Shown here in pieces: positions 18,264-27,083 of a stretch of 64,000 bases of DNA. Below the pieces are notes generated by a model. That model worked only from the letters and a program-made list of their open reading frames with translations. It was not told where the DNA came from and made no database searches. Every line of letters begins with the position of its first letter. Position 1 is the stretch's first letter. A program made the translations under genes and the position numbers. This stretch comes from Lachnoclostridium phytofermentans (GTDB lineage Bacteria > Bacillota > Clostridia > Lachnospirales > Lachnospiraceae): the NCBI RefSeq assembly GCF_000733755.1, contig NZ_JPOF01000003.1, forward strand, positions 908,501-972,500, given 5' to 3'.

Positions 18264-19454
18264 TTATTTTTTACTATCAGCTCTTTTTATTACCTGCTCG
18301 ATACGATCCGCAACTTTGATTGAAGCTTTTCCGGTTTCCTTCACTTCCAGTTCTTCTAGAAATAGCTGTACTATATCTCGTTTAGAATCCTCGTAATCTC
18401 GAATCTTCTCGAATAACTCTTCCTGCGTATAAGCAATTGAAAACGGAAGTGTAGGGAAGTCAAAGTAGAAACCTCTCTCTTTATTATAGTGCATATAATC
18501 CTTCGCGTATAAAAAGACAGGACGATTCATCAAAGCAAATTCAAACATGGTATTGGAATAATCAGTAATTAGAACATCAGAGATTAACATCAGTTCATAC
18601 ATATCTTTATAGGAACTTGCATCAATACGATCTCCCTGCTTCTTTAACTGTGAGCTCTGCTCTCTCACCAGTGGATGAAGTCTCTCAATTGCAATGAACT
18701 CTCCTCCAAATTGTTTCGATAATTCCATGCAAAGAGCATCATAATTAAGTTCATAGACCGAGGTATCCTTTGAATTACGATAAGTTGGTGCATACAGAAC
18801 AATCTTTTTCTTCTTATCAATACCTAAGTCACGCTTTATCCGATTCTTTCGGTGCTCATTTTCAGAAAGCAAAAGATCCATTCTTGGGCTTCCCCACTCT
18901 GCTATCTCACCGTGAAACCAAAACGCCCTTCGATACATCTTTGTACAATAAGTACTATTGGATACATACAAATCCGTCATTAAAGAATCCTTTTTTGCAC
19001 GCTTAATATAAGTTTCCCCTAGATATTCTTCACAATCACCTTCTATTTTCTTAAGAGCAAATCCTCCATGCCACAGCTGTATATAATACTGTTTTTTTCG
19101 CTTCTTGATATAACCTTCTTTTCGGTTACTTTCAACCCACACTTTAGCGGTAGCAAGTGCATAGATTGCCGATAGTGTATTGGTCTTTTTCACCGTTACT
19201 AAGTTAGAGACTGTAACATTCTCTGGACGATTGCATATAAAAATAAGCTCATAAGGTTTCTTTCTGCCTATAAGCTCTTCCGTCACATATTTCACGTTAT
19301 CGCCAAATCCCCATACATTCATTAAAACGATCCGATTCTTCTTAATCGGAAAGAGTCGAAACAGATAAAAGAATACGGTAATGAAGCCATACCGTATTCC
19401 TTTATATAGTTCAATGAGAGGTTTTGGCATTAGCCTTTTCATTCTTTCTCTCAT
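18264..19454 (-). CDS. CDP-glycerol glycerophosphotransferase family protein (TagB/TagF-like)
   Basis: A 396-residue protein of the Glyphos_transf family. It has the HGGFALKKIEGD substrate histidine motif, SPRMDLLLSE, APTYR, RLHPLV and DVLITDYSNTMFEFAL near the C terminus. These enzymes add glycerol-phosphate or ribitol-phosphate to a polymer primer, as in wall teichoic acid synthesis. It overlaps the previous glycosyltransferase gene by 4 bp. The exact phosphopolyol and whether it primes or polymerises cannot be decided. Confidence 0.85.
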   Translation of the reverse strand: MRERMKRLMPKPLIELYKGIRYGFITVFFYLFRLFPIKKNRIVLMNVWGFGDNVKYVTEELIGRKKPYELIFICNRPENVTVSNLVTVKKTNTLSAIYALATAKVWVESNRKEGYIKKRKKQYYIQLWHGGFALKKIEGDCEEYLGETYIKRAKKDSLMTDLYVSNSTYCTKMYRRAFWFHGEIAEWGSPRMDLLLSENEHRKNRIKRDLGIDKKKKIVLYAPTYRNSKDTSVYELNYDALCMELSKQFGGEFIAIERLHPLVREQSSQLKKQGDRIDASSYKDMYELMLISDVLITDYSNTMFEFALMNRPVFLYAKDYMHYNKERGFYFDFPTLPFSIAYTQEELFEKIRDYEDSKRDIVQLFLEELEVKETGKASIKVADRIEQVIKRADSKK

Positions 19455-20626
19455 AATCGCTCCAAAATCTCACCAAACTGCTTTCCTGTCTTTTCCCAGC
19501 TTAGCGTATTTAAGTATTCTTGTGCATTCTTTTGTTGCTCTCTAAGAACCTCTGGAGTAGAAATTGCACTTTTTAATTTGTGATATAAATCTTCTGGGGA
19601 CATCTCAACTAACGTAGCACAATTCTTAGGGAAAAAATACTCAAAAGTACCCTCACTAAATTCAATGAGCGGTAATCCAGTCGCTAACATCTCATAGGGT
19701 ACGGTACAGATATTTGTCATGGATGCTACTAGACCAAAATCTACCTCTTCATAAAGAGACCGTAGCTCTTGTTTGTTTAACATACCTATATTTTCTCCAC
19801 CCCGTACCTTAAAGGTTTTCGCTTCACCATAATACTTCGCAGTAAGTTTAATTCCATCTTTTGATAGCATCTTACTAACTTTTTCAATCATATATTGAAC
19901 CACACAAGGAAGGCGCTTTCCATAATATTTAAGATAGACTGCAATTACGATCTCTTTTTTGTGTGGGTAGCTGTCAAAATCTCGCTCCTTCAATGGATAT
20001 TCTGCTCTTTCATATGGGAAATCAACAATATCAATTGGGGAAACAAGTTTGCACTCCCGCTCAATCATCTGCTTATTCCAAGCACCTAAACTTACCATAT
20101 GCAAGCCCTGCTCATATGTTTTTTTCGCCATTAAAAACATTTCGCCAAAGGTATAAAAGTATGGTTCGTAATCCTGAACATAATACATCTTGTAACTACC
20201 TAGTTTCTTAATATGCGATACGGTATCCCAACCAGTAGCAACCACAACATCAGGACATTTTTTCTCATTAAATTTTCGAAAGGAGGCAGCAGTTAAGAAA
20301 GTTCCTTGAACTCCTGGTAGATTACACTTAGCAACATACTCCATCTCTTCCTTGCTTTGTGACTTATATACCGCATAATATACGTGATATCCCTGTTTTG
20401 AAAGTTCTGTTCCTAAGCGTAACACCGATGTCTGCCCACCAACATAACGAACCATACGAGTTAATAAAAAACAGATTGTTTTTACTTGCTTAGGTGGAAC
20501 ATTTTTCACAACAGAAGGATCATAATTTTCTAATAAAGCGTTGACACGATATGCATCCACTCTTGCTTGTACGCTATGAATCAAACTGAGTAATGTTCGT
20601 TTTCCCTCTCGGATTAAGGCTTCCAT
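19451..20626 (-). CDS. Glycosyltransferase (GT-B fold, family 1/4-like)
   Basis: A 391-residue protein with a Rossmann-like N-terminal half (ICFLLTRMVRYVGGQTSVLRL) and a C-terminal donor-site region with VPYEMLATGLPLIEF. It resembles the WsaF-type rhamnosyl/hexosyl transferases of surface glycan clusters. It lies between the ABC exporter ATPase gene and the CDP-glycerol enzyme, so it likely extends the same polymer. The sugar donor is unknown. GGAGG lies 8 bp before the ATG. Confidence 0.8.
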   Translation of the reverse strand: MEALIREGKRTLLSLIHSVQARVDAYRVNALLENYDPSVVKNVPPKQVKTICFLLTRMVRYVGGQTSVLRLGTELSKQGYHVYYAVYKSQSKEEMEYVAKCNLPGVQGTFLTAASFRKFNEKKCPDVVVATGWDTVSHIKKLGSYKMYYVQDYEPYFYTFGEMFLMAKKTYEQGLHMVSLGAWNKQMIERECKLVSPIDIVDFPYERAEYPLKERDFDSYPHKKEIVIAVYLKYYGKRLPCVVQYMIEKVSKMLSKDGIKLTAKYYGEAKTFKVRGGENIGMLNKQELRSLYEEVDFGLVASMTNICTVPYEMLATGLPLIEFSEGTFEYFFPKNCATLVEMSPEDLYHKLKSAISTPEVLREQQKNAQEYLNTLSWEKTGKQFGEILERL

Positions 20627-20662
20627 GTGAGTCCTCCATTGTATCTTTATTGTAAGTTACTA

Positions 20663-21406
20663 TTATTTATTCAACCTCTGCTCATATAAATTACATATAG
20701 TCTCTGAATCTCCCTGTGCAACAAGTCTACCTTTCTCAATGATAATAGCGCGGTCACATAAAGATCGTACTTGGGCAAGACTATGTGATACAAACAAAAC
20801 AGTAATTTTTTTGTCAAACATATCTTTTATTTTCTTTTCACTTTTCTTTCTGAATTTGGCATCACCTACCGATAATACCTCATCCAAAATTAGAATTTCT
20901 GGTTCTACAACCGTTGCTATGGAAAATCCAAGTCTGGCTTTCATACCGGAGGAGTAGTTTTTTAATGGTACATTAATAAAATCTCCTAACTCAGAGAACT
21001 CAACAATTTCATTATACTTCTCCTTTATAAAACTTTTGGAATAGCCAAGCACTGCTCCATATAAATAAATATTCTCTGCACCAGTATATTCTTTATCAAA
21101 TCCTGCTCCAAGCTCAAGTAATGGTACAATATTCCCATTCTTTGTTACCGATCCTTCGGTTGCTTTTAGCACACCAGCGATCACTTTTAATAAAGTACTT
21201 TTACCTGCACCATTTAAACCTAGGATGCCGACACGCTGTCCCTTTTTTACCTGAAATGATACTTCTTTTAGAGCCCAGAATTCATTGTAACGAAGTTCTC
21301 TTCTAAATAGCTTTATAGCATACTCCTTCATACTGTCAACTTTTTCTGCACTCATATTAAATCTAACACCAACGTTATTTACTTTTAATGCTATGTTATT
21401 ATCCAT
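20663..21406 (-). CDS. Polysaccharide/teichoic acid ABC exporter ATPase (TagH/Wzt-like)
   Basis: A 247-residue ABC ATPase with Walker A GLNGAGKST, the polysaccharide-exporter signature YSSGMKARLGFS and Walker B ILILDEVLSVGD. The C-terminal carbohydrate-binding domain found in some Wzt proteins is absent, as in KpsT- and short TagH-type proteins. It works with the permease encoded just upstream to flip or export the lipid-linked polymer. GGAGG precedes the ATG. Confidence 0.9.
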   Translation of the reverse strand: MDNNIALKVNNVGVRFNMSAEKVDSMKEYAIKLFRRELRYNEFWALKEVSFQVKKGQRVGILGLNGAGKSTLLKVIAGVLKATEGSVTKNGNIVPLLELGAGFDKEYTGAENIYLYGAVLGYSKSFIKEKYNEIVEFSELGDFINVPLKNYSSGMKARLGFSIATVVEPEILILDEVLSVGDAKFRKKSEKKIKDMFDKKITVLFVSHSLAQVRSLCDRAIIIEKGRLVAQGDSETICNLYEQRLNK

Positions 21407-21431
21407 TGTTCCTCCATTCAGTTGCTATTCC

Positions 21432-21467
21432 AGGTTACTGTTTCGTAAAACACATCACTAGTAACCT
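21432..21467 (-). other. Hairpin between exporter permease and ATPase genes
   Basis: AGGTTACT and AGTAACCT form a perfect 8-bp stem with a 20-nt loop in the 186-bp gap within the exporter operon. There is no T-run, so it is more likely an mRNA processing or stability element than a terminator. Confidence 0.4.
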
Positions 21468-21592
21468 ATCAGCCAGTAATACATATTAATCCTCATTCCT
21501 GCGTATGGTTATTTTGAAACTAATGCGAGTAGAACGCAACTATAAAACTTTTGGTTAAAAAAATTTTATTTTCACATACGCTCATGACAGTT

Positions 21593-22381
21593 TTAAATAT
21601 ATAATACAAACTTATCTTGTTTCTTATAAAACATGAACACACCAACAATAAGCACAACAACACTAAATGTAGCAGAATACAGAAAATACTTCGTGTTCAT
21701 GGGTTGTCCTAAGATGGCGTTACGGAAATTTTGAATAATACCAAACAGTGGGTTGTATTTTAAAATCCACGCATTGTTACTTGCAAGTATCTTTGACGGA
21801 TTATAGAAAATAGCGGAAGCATACATAATAAGCATTAGGATAACACCCCATAGATATTCTGTATCTCGAAAGAATACACCTAAGGTTGCTAAAATAAATC
21901 CAGTACCTACCGTTAATATAAGTAAAGTTAACATAGGTATGATAGCTTCAAAAATATGCCACGTAGGTTTTATATTCTGTACGACTGCCACTACAACTAA
22001 AACACTTAATGAAATCATAAATGTTACAAAACCTGATAAGGTTGAGGCTAGTGGATATATATACTTTGGTACATAAACCTTTCTTATCATTGCACTGTTT
22101 CTACGAATTGACTTTAAAGCCAGCTTGGTACCATTGGAAAAATAGGAATATAACAAACGTCCACATAGTACAAACACTGGAAAATTTGGTGTATCATGTC
22201 CCATTAACGTAGTAAATACAATCGTCAATACTATCATTGTCAATAATGGTTCTAGTAAAGTCCATAATAATCCAAGTACCGAATTTCGATACTTTAATTT
22301 AATATCTTTTTTTACTAGTTCTCCTAGTAAGTATCTATACTTATTAAAATTGCTGAATATTCTTTTCAAATTATCCTCCAT
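21593..22381 (-). CDS. Polysaccharide/teichoic acid ABC exporter permease (TagG/Wzm-like)
   Basis: A 262-residue ABC-2 permease with six hydrophobic segments and the N-terminal signature KKDIKLKYRNSVLGLLWTLL. It is the membrane partner of the following ATPase. The ATG at 22381 has only a weak ribosome site. A TTG at 22369 is preceded by an in-frame GGAGG with 5-6 bp spacing and may be the real start, which would remove four residues. It is the first gene of the exporter-glycosyltransferase-CDP-glycerol operon. Confidence 0.88.
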   Translation of the reverse strand: MEDNLKRIFSNFNKYRYLLGELVKKDIKLKYRNSVLGLLWTLLEPLLTMIVLTIVFTTLMGHDTPNFPVFVLCGRLLYSYFSNGTKLALKSIRRNSAMIRKVYVPKYIYPLASTLSGFVTFMISLSVLVVVAVVQNIKPTWHIFEAIIPMLTLLILTVGTGFILATLGVFFRDTEYLWGVILMLIMYASAIFYNPSKILASNNAWILKYNPLFGIIQNFRNAILGQPMNTKYFLYSATFSVVVLIVGVFMFYKKQDKFVLYI

Positions 22382-22408
22382 TCTTACTCACGCTTTTACG
22401 AATAGAAA

Positions 22409-22440
22409 GCTTGTACCGAGGATTTATAAGGTACAAAACT
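22409..22440 (-). repeat. Stem-loop repeat element, copy C (short form)
   Basis: On the minus strand TTGTACC, a 12-nt loop ending in AATCCTC and GGTACAA form the same hairpin as in the copies at 3951 and 46610/46733, with compensating changes (GTGCC/GGCAC to GTACC/GGTAC). It sits 28 bp before the exporter permease ATG. Only the hairpin part of the repeat is recognisable. Confidence 0.55.
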
Positions 22441-22526
22441 CCTTAGTTAGACTATAAAATTTCTAACAGGATTTCAAATAAACGGATTGCCTAAAGCCAA
22501 ACGTAAAAAGACGTTACGAAAAAATT

Positions 22527-22596
22527 TGCTACATAATCTACCAGAGACAGTATCTCATTCAAGTAAGGATATGTCAATAGATAAGATTATGTAGCA
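22527..22596 (-). terminator. Hairpin with T-run after leuA, containing a promoter in its loop
   Basis: A perfect 13-bp inverted repeat (TGCTACATAATCT/AGATTATGTAGCA) has a 44-nt loop, followed on the minus strand by AA and six T. It follows leuA and precedes the exporter operon. The loop holds TTGACA (22572-22577), 17 bp and GATACT (22549-22554), which looks like the operon promoter. Confidence 0.6.
22549..22577 (-). promoter_or_regulatory. Candidate sigma-A promoter of the polysaccharide export operon
   Basis: TTGACA, a 17-bp spacer and GATACT on the minus strand, about 170 bp upstream of the permease gene. It lies inside the loop of the hairpin at 22527-22596. Confidence 0.5.
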
Positions 22597-22711
22597 GCAT
22601 ACGTTACTACTAAATATAATCGGAACTAAACCTGCGTTCCAATCATTGGACTTAAGGTGAAAGAACGCACCCTTCATCATAAGTTTCTAAAATAAACTTC
22701 TGATCATCCTA

Positions 22712-24382
22712 CTATAAGTAATACAACCTGTTAATTGCGCTGAATAAGCCTCGTAAAGAAGCTCTTGTAATATTGGAACTGGTACCAACACCAAATACGG
22801 CTTTCCCGGATTCCTTATCCATTACATGTATATAGGCTGCTGCCCTAGCATTCGCTCCTTCTCCAAGAGCATGCTCACTATAATCAAGAATCTTTATCTT
22901 CTTTCCGACAACTTCTTGTAATCCATGATGTACTGCATCAATTGGACCATTGCCAGTAGCCTTAAATACTTTTTCTTCTCCATTGTTAAGGTAAGTTACT
23001 GTAACAATGGTATCATAGGTATCATTAGAATCAGACACATCCTCCATCTTGCAGCGTACGAAATGAAGTGGTTCCTTTCGTTCCAGATAACAGGTTTTAA
23101 ATTCCTGCATAATTTGCTCTGGAGCTACTTCTCCCTGCTTTTCGGATATTCGTTGAATGACATCCGCAAATTCCTTGTGCATTGCTTTAGGAAGCTTATA
23201 TCCATAGTAAGTTTCCATAATAAAAGCAACACCGCCTTTACCTGATTGACTATTAATACGTACAATCGGTTCATAGCATCTGCCAATGTCTGCAGGATCA
23301 ACCGGTAAATAAGGTACTTGCCAATATTCCTGATTTCTATCCTTCATGGCTTTGGTTCCCTTATTAATCGCATCTTGATGGGACCCGGAAAATGCAGTAA
23401 ATACTAATTTTCCTGCATATGGATGTCTTGGATGTACTTGCATTTTACATAAGCGTTCATAGATTTCAATGATCTCATTTACATTTTCAATGTTTAGCCT
23501 AGGATCAATTCCTTGCGAAAACATATTATATGCAATCGTTAAGATATCCACATTACCAGTACGTTCCCCGTTACCGAATAAGGTACCTTCCACTCGGTCC
23601 GCACCAGCTAAGATCGCTAACTCTGTGCTGGCTACTCCCGTTCCTCTGTCATTATGAGGATGTACACTTAAAATAATGCTTTCTCTGTTTTTCAAATGCT
23701 TTGACATCCATTCAATCTGATCTGCATATACATTCGGTGTATTCATCTCCACCGTAGCAGGTAGGTTAAGTATTATCTTATTCTCTATTGACGGTTCCCA
23801 AATATCTTGAACCGCTGTACAGATTTCTAAAGCAAAATCGAGCTCCGTTCCGGTGAAACTCTCCGGTGAATACTCTAATATGATTTTACCCTCAAAATCC
23901 TTTGCATATTCCTTAACTAACCTCGTTCCTTGCTCTGCAATTTGAATGATTTCTTCACGATTCATGTGAAATACAACATCTCTCTGCAGAGTAGAGGTTG
24001 AGTTGTAAATATGTACTACCGCTTGTTTTACTCCTTCCAGTGCCTCAAAGGTTTTTTTGATTAAATGATCTCTACACTGTACTAGAACCTGAATGATAAC
24101 ATCATCCGGTATTAATTTACGGTCAACTAACTGCCTTAAAAAATCATATTCAATTTGAGATGCACTTGGAAATCCAACTTCTATTTCCTTAAAACCTAAT
24201 CTAACTAAAAGGTTAAAAAACTCTATTTTTTCTTCCACAACCATTGGTTCAATCAAAGCTTGATTGCCATCTCTTAAATCAACACTACACCATGTTGGTG
24301 CTTTGGTTATCTCCTTGCTTGGCCATTCACGTTCTGGATACGTAACGACAGGATTTTTCTGATACCTCTTATAATTAATCAT
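22712..24382 (-). CDS. leuA: 2-isopropylmalate synthase (long LeuA2 type)
   Basis: A 556-residue enzyme condensing acetyl-CoA with 2-ketoisovalerate, the first committed step of leucine synthesis. The N-terminal TIM barrel starts near residue 30 (CSVDLRDGNQAL) and has HPHNDRGTG as metal/catalytic motif. The C-terminal LeuA regulatory domain (about 430-556) is expected to bind leucine for feedback control. The length and N-terminal KAPTWCSVDLRDGNQAL match the actinobacterial/clostridial long type. It stands alone; leuBCD are not in the window. It has its own promoter and an unusual structured leader. Confidence 0.93.
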   Translation of the reverse strand: MINYKRYQKNPVVTYPEREWPSKEITKAPTWCSVDLRDGNQALIEPMVVEEKIEFFNLLVRLGFKEIEVGFPSASQIEYDFLRQLVDRKLIPDDVIIQVLVQCRDHLIKKTFEALEGVKQAVVHIYNSTSTLQRDVVFHMNREEIIQIAEQGTRLVKEYAKDFEGKIILEYSPESFTGTELDFALEICTAVQDIWEPSIENKIILNLPATVEMNTPNVYADQIEWMSKHLKNRESIILSVHPHNDRGTGVASTELAILAGADRVEGTLFGNGERTGNVDILTIAYNMFSQGIDPRLNIENVNEIIEIYERLCKMQVHPRHPYAGKLVFTAFSGSHQDAINKGTKAMKDRNQEYWQVPYLPVDPADIGRCYEPIVRINSQSGKGGVAFIMETYYGYKLPKAMHKEFADVIQRISEKQGEVAPEQIMQEFKTCYLERKEPLHFVRCKMEDVSDSNDTYDTIVTVTYLNNGEEKVFKATGNGPIDAVHHGLQEVVGKKIKILDYSEHALGEGANARAAAYIHVMDKESGKAVFGVGTSSNITRASLRGLFSAINRLYYL

Positions 24383-24395
24383 GCTTTACCTCATC

Positions 24396-24447
24396 TCTGC
24401 GCTGCACTTTTCTTATCTAGTTTGTGGTTGCAGCGCAGACACAAACT
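24396..24447 (-). promoter_or_regulatory. leuA leader with two mutually exclusive hairpins
   Basis: In the minus-strand RNA, AGTTTGTG and CACAAACT (24440-24447 and 24419-24426) form one stem. Its loop contains TCTGCGCTGCA, which is perfectly complementary to TGCAGCGCAGA (24396-24406) lying 3 nt before the GAGG ribosome site. The two stems compete or form a pseudoknot. No T-box motif or leucine-rich leader peptide was found. Confidence 0.5.
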
Positions 24448-24496
24448 TTTGAATGAATGATTTATCTTTCGCTCTCTCCCCGAATACCTTTCGATT

Positions 24497-24525
24497 ATTA
24501 TATCAACACTTGTTTTATAAGTCAT
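24497..24525 (-). promoter_or_regulatory. Sigma-A promoter of leuA
   Basis: ATGACT, a 17-bp spacer and TATAAT on the minus strand, giving a 5' leader of about 105 nt. Confidence 0.65.
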
Positions 24526-24559
24526 TCGAAATTCAGCACAAATTGTTCGATATTTTAAG

Positions 24560-24835
24560 TTATTTTTCGTGATATTCTACAAATTCTGATTCAAGAGCAT
24601 CTACCATCTTGTCAAATGCTTCCTCCTCATTCTCCCCATCGCAGATTACCTCAACTTCATCACCAAACTTAATACAAGCTGACAAAACACCCAATACGCT
24701 TTTTGCATTTACGGTACGATTGCCTATTTTTAATTCTATTTTACATGGAAATTCCATTGCTAATTTACATAGATCCCCGGCTGGTCTAAGATGAAGACCT
24801 GTTTCGCTTTTGATTACAACCTTACCGCTTATCAT
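24560..24835 (-). CDS. ptsH: HPr family phosphocarrier protein
   Basis: A 91-residue HPr. With the start at 24835 (GGAGG 5 bp upstream) the active-site histidine is exactly H15 (TGLHLRP) and the HPr-kinase target is S46 (KSVLG), which confirms this start over the longer frame to 24892. It carries phosphate from enzyme I to PTS EIIA proteins; as HPr-Ser-P it would be the co-repressor of CcpA. An acidic C-terminal tail (EFVEYHEK) is slightly longer than usual. It lies after cdaR, without the usual ptsI neighbour. Confidence 0.88.
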   Translation of the reverse strand: MISGKVVIKSETGLHLRPAGDLCKLAMEFPCKIELKIGNRTVNAKSVLGVLSACIKFGDEVEVICDGENEEEAFDKMVDALESEFVEYHEK

Positions 24836-24879
24836 TTCTACCTCCATTCCTGGCCTAACCTCTATGATAGAGTATTGCC

Positions 24880-24915
24880 TAGGGAGTGTCATAGATTCAC
24901 CTACGACACTCCCTA
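24880..24915 (-). terminator. Hairpin between cdaR and ptsH
   Basis: A perfect 11-bp inverted repeat (TAGGGAGTGTC/GACACTCCCTA) with a 14-nt loop, 35 bp past the cdaR stop. There is no T-run, so it may be a weak terminator or a processing site that lets ptsH mRNA be separate. Confidence 0.45.
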
Positions 24916-24949
24916 GTCACTATAGTCACCATCGACTTTTATTTCACTC

Positions 24950-26191
24950 TTATTCTCTCTCCACTACCTCAACACTAATAGTAACTGGTTGAATTGTGAG
25001 TTGATCATTCGCCTTATACTGTACTGTAACCGAATGGGTTCCCAGTCCATAATTCAATAAATCAATATATGGCCGTATCGTTAGCGCAGATACTTCACTT
25101 AAAGATTCTGAAACACCCATGACACGTACATTAATATTTCCAAGTGTCTTAAAAATAACCTCATAATCACTATCTAGGTTTTTCACCTGAATATCCGACA
25201 TACGTACAGATAAATCTTTACTTTCCAATCGATCAATTTTCACAGTAATATCAAAGGTATTGCTTTCATCAACTAAGGTATATACTCCAGGATATGCATC
25301 TTCTAAGATGGTTTCAATATTTCTTTTCTCTGGGAAGGTTTCTTTCTTCCCGCTAATGTCGATCTGCTGCTTTAACCAGTAGATCTTATCCAGATCTTTC
25401 TGCTCACCAGCGATTGTAATGTTTTTTGGTTCCCACACAACATCGGTGCATTTATAACCATAGGCAGGAGTACCAATCGGTGATACTTGAATAGGTATTG
25501 TTTTTGTTGGTAAAACAGTAATATCCACTGTTACTTCCTTGGTTTCAAAATCCAGTTTTTCCGTGTCAATAATATACCCATTCTCATCATAAACAATAAG
25601 GTTTGACATAACTTGATAAGAGCTACTTGCTTGATCTACGTTAATCTCTACGACAACATCCTTAATCTTAGCAATCTTCTTCTTAGACCCAGAGATTTCA
25701 ATAATATTAGGATTAGCGATTAATTCCGTGACATAGTACCCTTCCTTCGCCTCTCCCGTTTGTCTTACGTTAACCCGAAAGGTTTGCGTATCCAGTTCTT
25801 CCAGTGTCAATGTCATCATCTGAGTTTGCTCTAATATCTCAATTTCATCGGCATTGTATTTGTATGATTCCTTTGGTGATACGTGAATTGGCACTGCATT
25901 CACCATAGACATTTCATTAAAATCAGCGACCGCTATAAAGTCAGTATTCTTTAATCCGTCGATAATCGAACGTTTTCCTCGAACCTTTATTGAGATAATA
26001 TCGCCAGACTCCACATCATAACGCTTGTTATGTTGTTCCATAGTCTCCGTATTGATGGTTTGAACTTCAATATCATCAATCGTACTGATTATGTAGGGGT
26101 CTGAGATATTCATAATCATCACCCAACATAAGACAGCGATAAGGAAAGATATGATTTTAAGCGCTATATTTCTAGTTAGTACCTTTTTCAT
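24950..26191 (-). CDS. cdaR: YbbR-domain protein CdaR, regulator of diadenylate cyclase
   Basis: A 413-residue protein with an N-terminal membrane helix (about 10-28, IISFLIAVLCWVMIMNI) followed by several YbbR repeats on the outside (motifs of the TFRVNVRQTGEAKEGY and IPIQVSPIG kind). CdaR proteins bind and modulate the membrane cyclase CdaA. Its start overlaps the end of cdaA by 20 bp, so translation is coupled. Confidence 0.88.
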   Translation of the reverse strand: MKKVLTRNIALKIISFLIAVLCWVMIMNISDPYIISTIDDIEVQTINTETMEQHNKRYDVESGDIISIKVRGKRSIIDGLKNTDFIAVADFNEMSMVNAVPIHVSPKESYKYNADEIEILEQTQMMTLTLEELDTQTFRVNVRQTGEAKEGYYVTELIANPNIIEISGSKKKIAKIKDVVVEINVDQASSSYQVMSNLIVYDENGYIIDTEKLDFETKEVTVDITVLPTKTIPIQVSPIGTPAYGYKCTDVVWEPKNITIAGEQKDLDKIYWLKQQIDISGKKETFPEKRNIETILEDAYPGVYTLVDESNTFDITVKIDRLESKDLSVRMSDIQVKNLDSDYEVIFKTLGNINVRVMGVSESLSEVSALTIRPYIDLLNYGLGTHSVTVQYKANDQLTIQPVTISVEVVERE

Positions 26192-27053
26192 TCTTTCTCT
26201 TTCCCCTCCATAGCTTTATCTTCTTTACTTCGCTCGGTGCCTTTTTTTGTATTTCCGAAAGTTTAGCCCTTAAATAATCCCCATCAACACTACGGATTAA
26301 TTGACCGCCCTTTGCAATCGATACCTTACCTGTTTCCTCCGAAACGATAATTGTAAAACTATCTGTTACCTCACTAATACCAACCGCAGCACGGTGTCTT
26401 GTTCCTAAATCTTTTGATAGTCTCATATTGTCTGAGAGCGGTAGATAACAAGTTGCTGCTGTAATTCTATTTCCCCGTATGGTGATAGCACCATCATGGA
26501 GCGGTGTATTGTGTTCAAAAATATTAATTAATAACTGACTACTTAATACCGCATCGAGGGCAATACCAGTTCGCTCAAACTCACCTAATGATACCTCTTG
26601 CTCAATTACCATCAAAGCACCAGTTTTTGCCTTCGCTAATTCAAAAGTTGCCCTTACCAGCTCATTCAGTGTTTCATCAGAAAATCGTTCTGGTTTTTCT
26701 TTGGTTTCACTTAGATAGAACAACGGAGAGACGATACTCTTTTGTCCAAGTTGTTCTAACGCCTTTCGAAACTCTGGCTGGAATACGATAATTAATGCTA
26801 TGATACCAACGTTAATCGTATTCACAAAGATCCAGATTATCACATTAAAGTTAAAGATGTAGGCAATGACCCAAAAGACAAACAAGATCACTAATCCTTT
26901 CATTAAGGACCATGCACGTGTTGTCTTTACCCACTTAATCACATTATAGATTAAGAATGCCAGTAAGAATATCTCAATGATATCCGTTATCTTTAATTTC
27001 GGTAAAGAAAGGCGTACCAAATAGTCTTGTATAAACGTCTTAATTGATTCCAT
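26172..27053 (-). CDS. cdaA: Diadenylate cyclase CdaA (c-di-AMP synthase)
   Basis: A 293-residue enzyme making c-di-AMP from two ATP. Three N-terminal membrane helices (about 25-95) precede the DAC domain with the catalytic DGA motif (D187-A189) and RHR (219-221). c-di-AMP controls potassium and osmolyte balance and cell wall stability in Firmicutes. The usual partner glmM is not in the window; instead two membrane protein genes lie upstream. Confidence 0.93.
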   Translation of the reverse strand: MESIKTFIQDYLVRLSLPKLKITDIIEIFLLAFLIYNVIKWVKTTRAWSLMKGLVILFVFWVIAYIFNFNVIIWIFVNTINVGIIALIIVFQPEFRKALEQLGQKSIVSPLFYLSETKEKPERFSDETLNELVRATFELAKAKTGALMVIEQEVSLGEFERTGIALDAVLSSQLLINIFEHNTPLHDGAITIRGNRITAATCYLPLSDNMRLSKDLGTRHRAAVGISEVTDSFTIIVSEETGKVSIAKGGQLIRSVDGDYLRAKLSEIQKKAPSEVKKIKLWRGKRKNEKGTN

Positions 27054-27083
27054 GCTTACATCCCCACCCTAATCGTATCTTTC

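Noticed and set aside
24384-24560. T-box leader of leuA
   Set aside because: The conserved AGGGTGG...CCGCG T-box sequence and a leucine specifier loop were not found.
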